The notes under the pieces were generated by a model that made no database searches, was not told where the DNA came from, and saw only the letters and a list, made by a program, of their open reading frames with translations. The position numbers and the translations under genes were made by a program. From AWTP1-13 sp050248715 (GTDB lineage: Bacteria; Pseudomonadota; Alphaproteobacteria; Rhizobiales; Hyphomicrobiaceae), in the NCBI GenBank assembly GCA_050248715.1, contig JBFWRV010000015.1, forward strand, positions 34,507-98,506: a stretch of 64,000 nt of DNA, written 5' to 3'. Positions 59,849 to 64,000 of this stretch are shown piece by piece. The first letter of the stretch is position 1. The number at the start of each line of letters is the position of its first letter.

Positions 59849-60398
59849 GAAGCCCCCAGAAGAACCGATCGCCCGCACGACCATCCCGCAGAGGCAAGAC
59901 AACGGCTCAAGCAAGGAGAATTTGTGACGTACAACCGCTCAGCGCAGGCGTTTTCGCACTCCGAGGACCGGGGAGAGGGGCAGGATAATGGCGGTGGCGA
60001 TGACGGCCAGCACGAGTAACAAGAGCTCGCCAAAGGTCCCGCGGTTGATCGGAAACAGCAAATTCAGGCACTTGGTGAGGGGCTCGTCCGCCGCGATGCG
60101 ACGCCCGTGAGCGTGCCGCCTCATCCTGGCCCTGTTGTTTGGTCGAGGGCTTCTGGTTCAGCCCGGGGCACCCGAGGACAGATAGATCGTCAGCAGAGGG
60201 AGACAAGCGCCGGAAGGCCGAACCGGCGCCGGAGGGGTACTGTCCCGCGCCAGGCAGCAGGGTCGAGGCACAGGTTTGGTCGGCGACGGGTCGAGAGCCC
60301 GGGCACGAGCACGTCGGAGAGGGTGGCGTGGGTCGGAGCTGAAGAGGCTTGTATGGGGCCGCAGAAACTGCGACACCATAACATTCCTGGAGGACGCC
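59849..60398. other. 550-bp divergent region between the ParA gene and the first phasin gene
   Basis: It holds at most the small membrane-protein frame at 59939-60124. I see no other gene. The phasin gene has a good GGAGG ribosome-binding site at about 60389-60393. Its promoter must lie upstream, but no box pair is convincing. Confidence 0.35.
59939..60124 (-). CDS. Possible 61-residue single-pass membrane protein
   Basis: A small frame upstream of the ParA gene encodes a basic N-terminus (MRRHAHGRRIAADE). A membrane helix follows (FGELLLLVLAVIATAIILPL) and then a basic tail (VRKRLR). The clean topology argues for a real gene, but the ribosome-binding site is weak and its length makes chance possible. 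If expressed with the ParA it could be a membrane partner; this is speculation. Confidence 0.32.
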   Translation of the reverse strand: MRRHAHGRRIAADEPLTKCLNLLFPINRGTFGELLLLVLAVIATAIILPLSPVLGVRKRLR

Positions 60399-60776
60399 AT
60401 GGCTCAAACACCTTTCGAGATACCCCAGCAGCTGCGTGAGCTTGCCGAGAAAAACGTGGAGCAGGCGCGGACTGCGTATGGCCAGTTCATGGACGCCATG
60501 ATGAAAGCCACGGGAATGTGGATGACGGCGATACCGTCGAATGAAATGACGTCGGGGTTCAAGGTCGTGCAGGAACGGGCCGTTCGGTTCGCCAAGCAGA
60601 ACGCCGAGGCCTGCTTTGCCCTGGCGACCGAGCTCGCCAATGCCAAGGATATCCAGGACGTGCTGGCGATCCAGAGCCGCTACGCCCAAACGCAGATGCA
60701 GGCCTACGCCTTGCAGGCCCAGGAGTTGGGCCGGCTGATGACGGAGGCCGCGCAGACCATGCAACCCAAGAACTAG
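60399..60776 (+). CDS. Phasin-family protein 1
   Basis: This 125-residue helical, amphipathic protein matches the phasin family, which coats polyhydroxyalkanoate granules. Typical features are PFEIPQQLRELAEKNVEQAR at the start, a central AVRFAKQNAEACFALATELA and the final QAQELGRLMTEAAQ. Its start is fixed by CTGGAGGACGCC before the ATG. No polymer synthase gene is in the window. A second phasin-like gene follows after 186 bases. Confidence 0.92.
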   Translation: MAQTPFEIPQQLRELAEKNVEQARTAYGQFMDAMMKATGMWMTAIPSNEMTSGFKVVQERAVRFAKQNAEACFALATELANAKDIQDVLAIQSRYAQTQMQAYALQAQELGRLMTEAAQTMQPKN

Positions 60777-60962
60777 GGCAGATGCGGGCACCGGCGCGGC
60801 CGCACGTGGTGGTCGCGTGGTGGCATGGCACTCGTCCCTACCAGGTGTTAGTGAAGTCGGCGTCCCGCGACTGGCAATTCTCGGCGGAATGCGCGAGACT
60901 GCCGACTTCGCACTCCCGCCTCACGCCAACCCGCGCCTTGTGCGCCCTGATGGACTGTCACC

Positions 60963-61415
60963 ATGCATGGCCTGATTGCACGCAAGGCTCGAAGCGCGAT
61001 CGATGCGCATATCGAGGATGCCGCCGGCATGCCGACCAGTTTGCACCATATGGCCCAGGACAGCGTGGCCCGATCGCGGGAGCTCTACCGCAGCACGATG
61101 GCGGCCGCTCAGGGTAGCGCCAGGGTTTTCGCCGAGGTGGCAGAGACCACGTGGGGCAGCGCAAAGCTGCTCAACGACAAGATCATCCAGAACGTGACCG
61201 CCAACACGGAAGCTGCCTTCAGTGCGGCCGAGGCGATCGCGCAGGCCCGGTCGCTGCCGGAGGCGGCCCAGCTCCAGAGCGACTTCATGCAACTGCTGTT
61301 CGCCTCGACCGGCGAGCAGCTGAAGGAGTTCGTGGACCTCTCGGCGCGCGTGGCCCAGCATGTGCTCGAGACGGTGCAGGAGGCAGCCAGCCGATCGCTG
61401 AAGCCGGGACCGTAG
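60963..61415 (+). CDS. Phasin-like protein 2
   Basis: This 150-residue helical protein resembles the phasin family (SRELYRSTMAAAQGSARVFA, then NTEAAFSAAEAIAQARSLPE and LQSDFMQLLFASTGEQLKEF). The heptad-like Ala/Leu pattern supports a granule-coating or coiled-coil role. Its first 25 residues are basic and less typical. It lies downstream of phasin 1 and may be the result of an old duplication. Confidence 0.87.
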   Translation: MHGLIARKARSAIDAHIEDAAGMPTSLHHMAQDSVARSRELYRSTMAAAQGSARVFAEVAETTWGSAKLLNDKIIQNVTANTEAAFSAAEAIAQARSLPEAAQLQSDFMQLLFASTGEQLKEFVDLSARVAQHVLETVQEAASRSLKPGP

Positions 61416-61852
61416 GCGGCGCTCGATCGGGCGCTTGGCTCTTATGGCAGCGGCTGCGTCCTCCAGATCGCCGGCGCGCACGCGACCCGCACCAAGTCCC
61501 CACCGTGCGCGGCAAAGCCTCGCGCCAGCGCCAGGCCGATACCGCGCGAGCCGCCGGTGACGAGCACGATGGGCCGCCGCGCAACGGCAGCGGGAACAGG
61601 TGTCAGGGGGATCGAACCGTCCATCGATGAGGCGAACGGAGTAGCCGCTTCAGTCCGAGCCCGCCGGAATCCCCTCGCGGGGCGCGCAGCTGCGCGGTTG
61701 GCGGCCAGCCTGCCATCGCCGCCCGTCAGAATGGACGGCAACACCCGCGAGGCTGCCGCGCAGAAAAGACAGGTCTTTGCGCGAAAGCCGCAACCTGACT
61801 AGGCTCGATCGGTTTGAACCCTGCAACGCGGCATTGCTGGAGACGGGAAGCC
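61416..61852. other. Region between phasin 2 and mtnP, carrying an SDR gene remnant
   Basis: Apart from the truncated SDR frame at 61442-61624, no coding region is supported. The mtnP promoter should lie in the second half, but no clear box pair is seen. Confidence 0.4.
61442..61624 (-). pseudogene. Truncated short-chain dehydrogenase/reductase remnant
   Basis: A minus-strand frame of 60 codons encodes PIVLVTGGSRGIGLALARGF, the NAD(P)-binding start of a short-chain dehydrogenase (TGxxxGIG). It then stops at CAPAIWRTQPLP, only about 20 residues later. A complete SDR has about 250 residues with a YxxxK active site, which is absent downstream. The remnant shows that a gene was deleted here, probably with its 3' part joined to unrelated sequence. 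It is not expected to be functional. Confidence 0.7.
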
Positions 61853-62728
61853 ATGACGAAGTCGGTGCTCGGCATTGTCGGAGGCAGCGGCCTCTACGAT
61901 ATCCCGGCGCTCGAGAAGGTTGCCTGGGAGAGCGTGAACTCGCCGTGGGGAACGCCATCGGACCAGATACTGTTCGCCGAGCTCGCGGGGCTGCCGATAC
62001 GTTTCCTGCCGCGCCACGGCCGCGGCCACAAAGTGCCGCCGTCTGCCATCGACTACCGCGCCAACATCGACGCCCTCAAGCGCGCCGGCGTCACGGATCT
62101 GGTGTCGGTGTCGGCTTGCGGGTCGCTCAAGGAGGAGCTGCCGCCCGGACACTTCGTGCTGGTCGATCAGTTCATCGATCGCACGTTTGCGCGCGAGAAG
62201 AGCTTTTTCGGTCCCGGCTGCGTCGCCCACGTGTCGATGGCCGACCCGGTAAGCCCCGCCCTTGCTGATCTGGTCGAGGCAGCAGCGCGGAAAGAAAAGA
62301 TCGCCAGCACGCGCGGCGGCACTTATCTCGTTATGGAGGGCCCGCAGTTCTCAACGCGCGCGGAAAGCAACCTCTATCGCAGCTGGGGCTGCGACGTGAT
62401 CGGCATGACCAACATGCCCGAGGCCAAACTCGCGCGAGAGGCGGAGATCTGCTACGCCACCGTGGCCATGGTGACGGATTACGACTGCTGGCACGCCGAT
62501 CATGCCGAGGTGGATGTGGCCGCCATCATCAAGGTGCTGCACGCGAACGTGGACAAGGCGCACAGGCTGATCGAGCGGCTTGCGCGCGATTTTCCCCGCG
62601 AGCACCCGCCCTGTCCCGTTGGCTCGGACCGAGCACTCGACGTCGCCATCATTACCCCGCCCGACGCGCGCAGCCCGGCGCTGCTGTCCAAGCTCGATGC
62701 CGTGGCTGGGCGCGTGCTGCGCACGTAG
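61853..62728 (+). CDS. mtnP: S-methyl-5'-thioadenosine phosphorylase
   Basis: This 291-residue enzyme splits methylthioadenosine with phosphate into adenine and methylthioribose-1-phosphate, part of methionine salvage. The N-terminus VLGIVGGSGLYDIPALEKV is typical. The phosphate site is FLPRHGRGHKVPPSAIDYRA, the central VSACGSLKEELPPGHFVLVD, and the methionine-rich base and sugar pocket YLVMEGPQFSTRAES, IGMTNMPEAKLARE and VTDYDCWH. The ATG at 61853 directly precedes this start. No other salvage gene is adjacent. Confidence 0.97.
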   Translation: MTKSVLGIVGGSGLYDIPALEKVAWESVNSPWGTPSDQILFAELAGLPIRFLPRHGRGHKVPPSAIDYRANIDALKRAGVTDLVSVSACGSLKEELPPGHFVLVDQFIDRTFAREKSFFGPGCVAHVSMADPVSPALADLVEAAARKEKIASTRGGTYLVMEGPQFSTRAESNLYRSWGCDVIGMTNMPEAKLAREAEICYATVAMVTDYDCWHADHAEVDVAAIIKVLHANVDKAHRLIERLARDFPREHPPCPVGSDRALDVAIITPPDARSPALLSKLDAVAGRVLRT

Positions 62729-62807
62729 GTAGACGCAGACCGCCGGTGCGGGTGCCGCGGCGTCGTCGCCGCGGCCCGGCAAGCCATACGGCCGGGTGGA
62801 GGTGCGA

Positions 62808-63443
62808 TCAGTACCTCGGGGCCGAGCCAGCCATGAAGTCCCGCAGCGTATAGTCGTGCTGGAAATTGCCGCCCGGAGACGGCGCCTGCGATTGCGCAAC
62901 GGCGGTAGGCCGGGACCGGTTCCTGGCCGCGGACTGGGCCCACCGGCCCTTTCTTTGCCGCTTGCCATCGGCCGATTTCGCGGCGCGCCGGTCGGCGACA
63001 GTATCGTCATCGTCCGACTCTGCCGCGGCTTCGCGGGCAGGCGCCGCGGCGACCTTGTTATCGATGGTTGCAGCCAAGCTCGCCGGCGCTTCGGGTGAAA
63101 CCGCAGCGACCAGCGGTGCCTTAGGCTTGGGCTCCACGTGGACTGACGCTGCGGGGCCGGCCGGGAGAGTCGCGGCCGCCTCCTTGTGGCTGGCCTGCGG
63201 TGTCGCGCCGGTTTGGACAGCCTCGGGCGGCGCTCCGGGCGACGCGAGCCTCTCCGGCTGAACCGGCGGGCTAACGGTGGCGCTCAGCAGGTTGAAATCC
63301 AGCACGCCCGCCCCGGCCCGGGGCAGCGGCCAGACCTTGCTGGCGACGAAGCCGATTGCGGCGGAGGAGGCGACAACGGCAGCGGCAAAGCCCATCCGCG
63401 CCAGGCGCCGGGAAATCGTACGCAGAGACCCACCAAAACGCAT
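62808..63443 (-). CDS. Membrane-anchored low-complexity protein of unknown function
   Basis: This 211-residue protein has a short basic cytoplasmic start (SLRTISRRLARM) and one membrane helix (GFAAAVVASSAAIGFVASKV, about residues 18-37). A long disordered periplasmic region is rich in Ala, Pro and Glu. After an acidic run (SDDDDTVADR) comes a basic stretch (GKRQRKGRW), then a short folded-looking end (NFQHDYTLRDFMAGSAPRY). I recognise no family. The composition resembles anchored linker proteins in envelopes of alphaproteobacteria. Confidence 0.7.
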   Translation of the reverse strand: MRFGGSLRTISRRLARMGFAAAVVASSAAIGFVASKVWPLPRAGAGVLDFNLLSATVSPPVQPERLASPGAPPEAVQTGATPQASHKEAAATLPAGPAASVHVEPKPKAPLVAAVSPEAPASLAATIDNKVAAAPAREAAAESDDDDTVADRRAAKSADGKRQRKGRWAQSAARNRSRPTAVAQSQAPSPGGNFQHDYTLRDFMAGSAPRY

Positions 63444-64000
63444 GTTCGTACCTAAAACATCTTAGCCGGCGACGCCGAACGGCCATGCACCAAGCCTCTG
63501 AAGGCCGGGTGATGCCTTGACCGCGGGAAGCCGGGAGCGCATTTACCACACCACGCCAATACGTTACGCAGAACCATTGCGGCCCAGCCGGGCGGCCGCG
63601 GGATATGGTTGCCCCACTACATTATCGCCCCGATGTCGCGGGGTCTACGGCGTTCGACGATGGCAGACGCAACTTGCCGCTCCCTGATGCTGCGCGGGCA
63701 GTATCGGCGGTCGCGCGACTTGGGTTGCGCGCTCGCCCGCGGCAGAGCGCACACATTTTTGGGGAGGGCGTTTGCGGAATTGAACGCCCTCCCCCCGTCT
63801 TGCGACGGAACCGCCAGACACGGTGTGGGGTGGTGCCCGGCGGCCAGCCAACAACGGCTGAGCCCTCGTTTCAGTCCTGTGACGCCGCGCCCCAGGCTGC
63901 GCCTGCGGCCGCGCCGCGTTCCGCAGGCTTTGTCGCCCAGTGAGTTAGCCTGGGAGGGCTCGGACAATGACAATTGCGTGAATGGCGGATGGGGAGGGAT
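63444..64000. other. 557-bp terminal region without a recognisable gene
   Basis: Short frames on both strands are Arg/Pro/Ala-rich with no start signal, consistent with chance. No tRNA, terminator or repeat could be identified up to the end of the window. Confidence 0.5.

Noticed and set aside
63605..63943. Open frame near the right end of the window
   Set aside because: There is no ribosome-binding site, its composition is chance-like, and an overlapping frame on the opposite strand has equal support.

Overview
The window is high-GC DNA with tightly packed genes and no tRNA, rRNA, CRISPR array, transposase or phage gene that I could recognise. The gene content points to an alphaproteobacterium, probably of the order Hyphomicrobiales. 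The indicators are a complete tolQRAB-pal-cpoB locus followed by tilS and ftsH, a DUF2865 secreted protein, a citramalate synthase, two phasins and an orphan ParA-type ATPase. No species can be named from the sequence alone.

Layout. 1-282: 3' end of a Rieske protein. 677-5092: adaptor and pump of an RND efflux system with no outer-membrane channel gene beside them. 5202-10774: a mixed group with a GCS2-type ligase, a GNAT acetyltransferase, a DUF2865 protein, cysS, a GFA/CENP-V-like zinc protein and a HEPN-type protein. 10767-12377: cimA (isoleucine precursor synthesis). 12484-17168: a plus-strand hydrolase run (M19-like protein, M20 amidohydrolase, MmgE/PrpD, sulfurtransferase). 17330-24125: a minus-strand run that reads like an uncharacterised catabolic operon (Rieske ferredoxin, unknown 121-aa protein, amidohydrolase, alpha/beta hydrolase, metallo-beta-lactamase-fold hydrolase, LLM flavin monooxygenase, then GNAT and SMP-30 lactonase).

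24388-26695: two secreted peptidoglycan enzymes (amidase and L,D-transpeptidase). 26717-34809: a membrane protein, an acyl-CoA ligase, an AlkP-fold phosphodiesterase, an EamA transporter, an internally duplicated protein of unknown function, a small secreted protein and an M20 deacylase. 35144-42140: the Tol-Pal envelope machine, with two tiny paralogous lipoproteins between tolB and pal and a second OmpA-domain protein between pal and cpoB. 42286-50919: a frameshifted DUF3592-like gene, tilS, ftsH and a very large AsmA/YhdP-like protein.

51065-56840: a Baeyer-Villiger-type monooxygenase, a LysR regulator and a divergent acyl-CoA-dehydrogenase-fold flavoprotein, then tautomerase, OsmC and aldo/keto reductase genes. 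Together these look like an oxidative catabolic or detoxification module. 57226-63443: a DEAD-box helicase, the orphan ParA, two phasins, an SDR gene remnant, mtnP and a low-complexity anchored protein. The last 557 bases contain no convincing gene.

The points most worth a second look are the micro-lipoprotein pair in the tol-pal locus, the minus-strand catabolic run at 17.3-24.1 kb, the ParA/phasin neighbourhood, an M19-family protein lacking most metal ligands, and the A-B-A-B' repeat protein at 32.0 kb.
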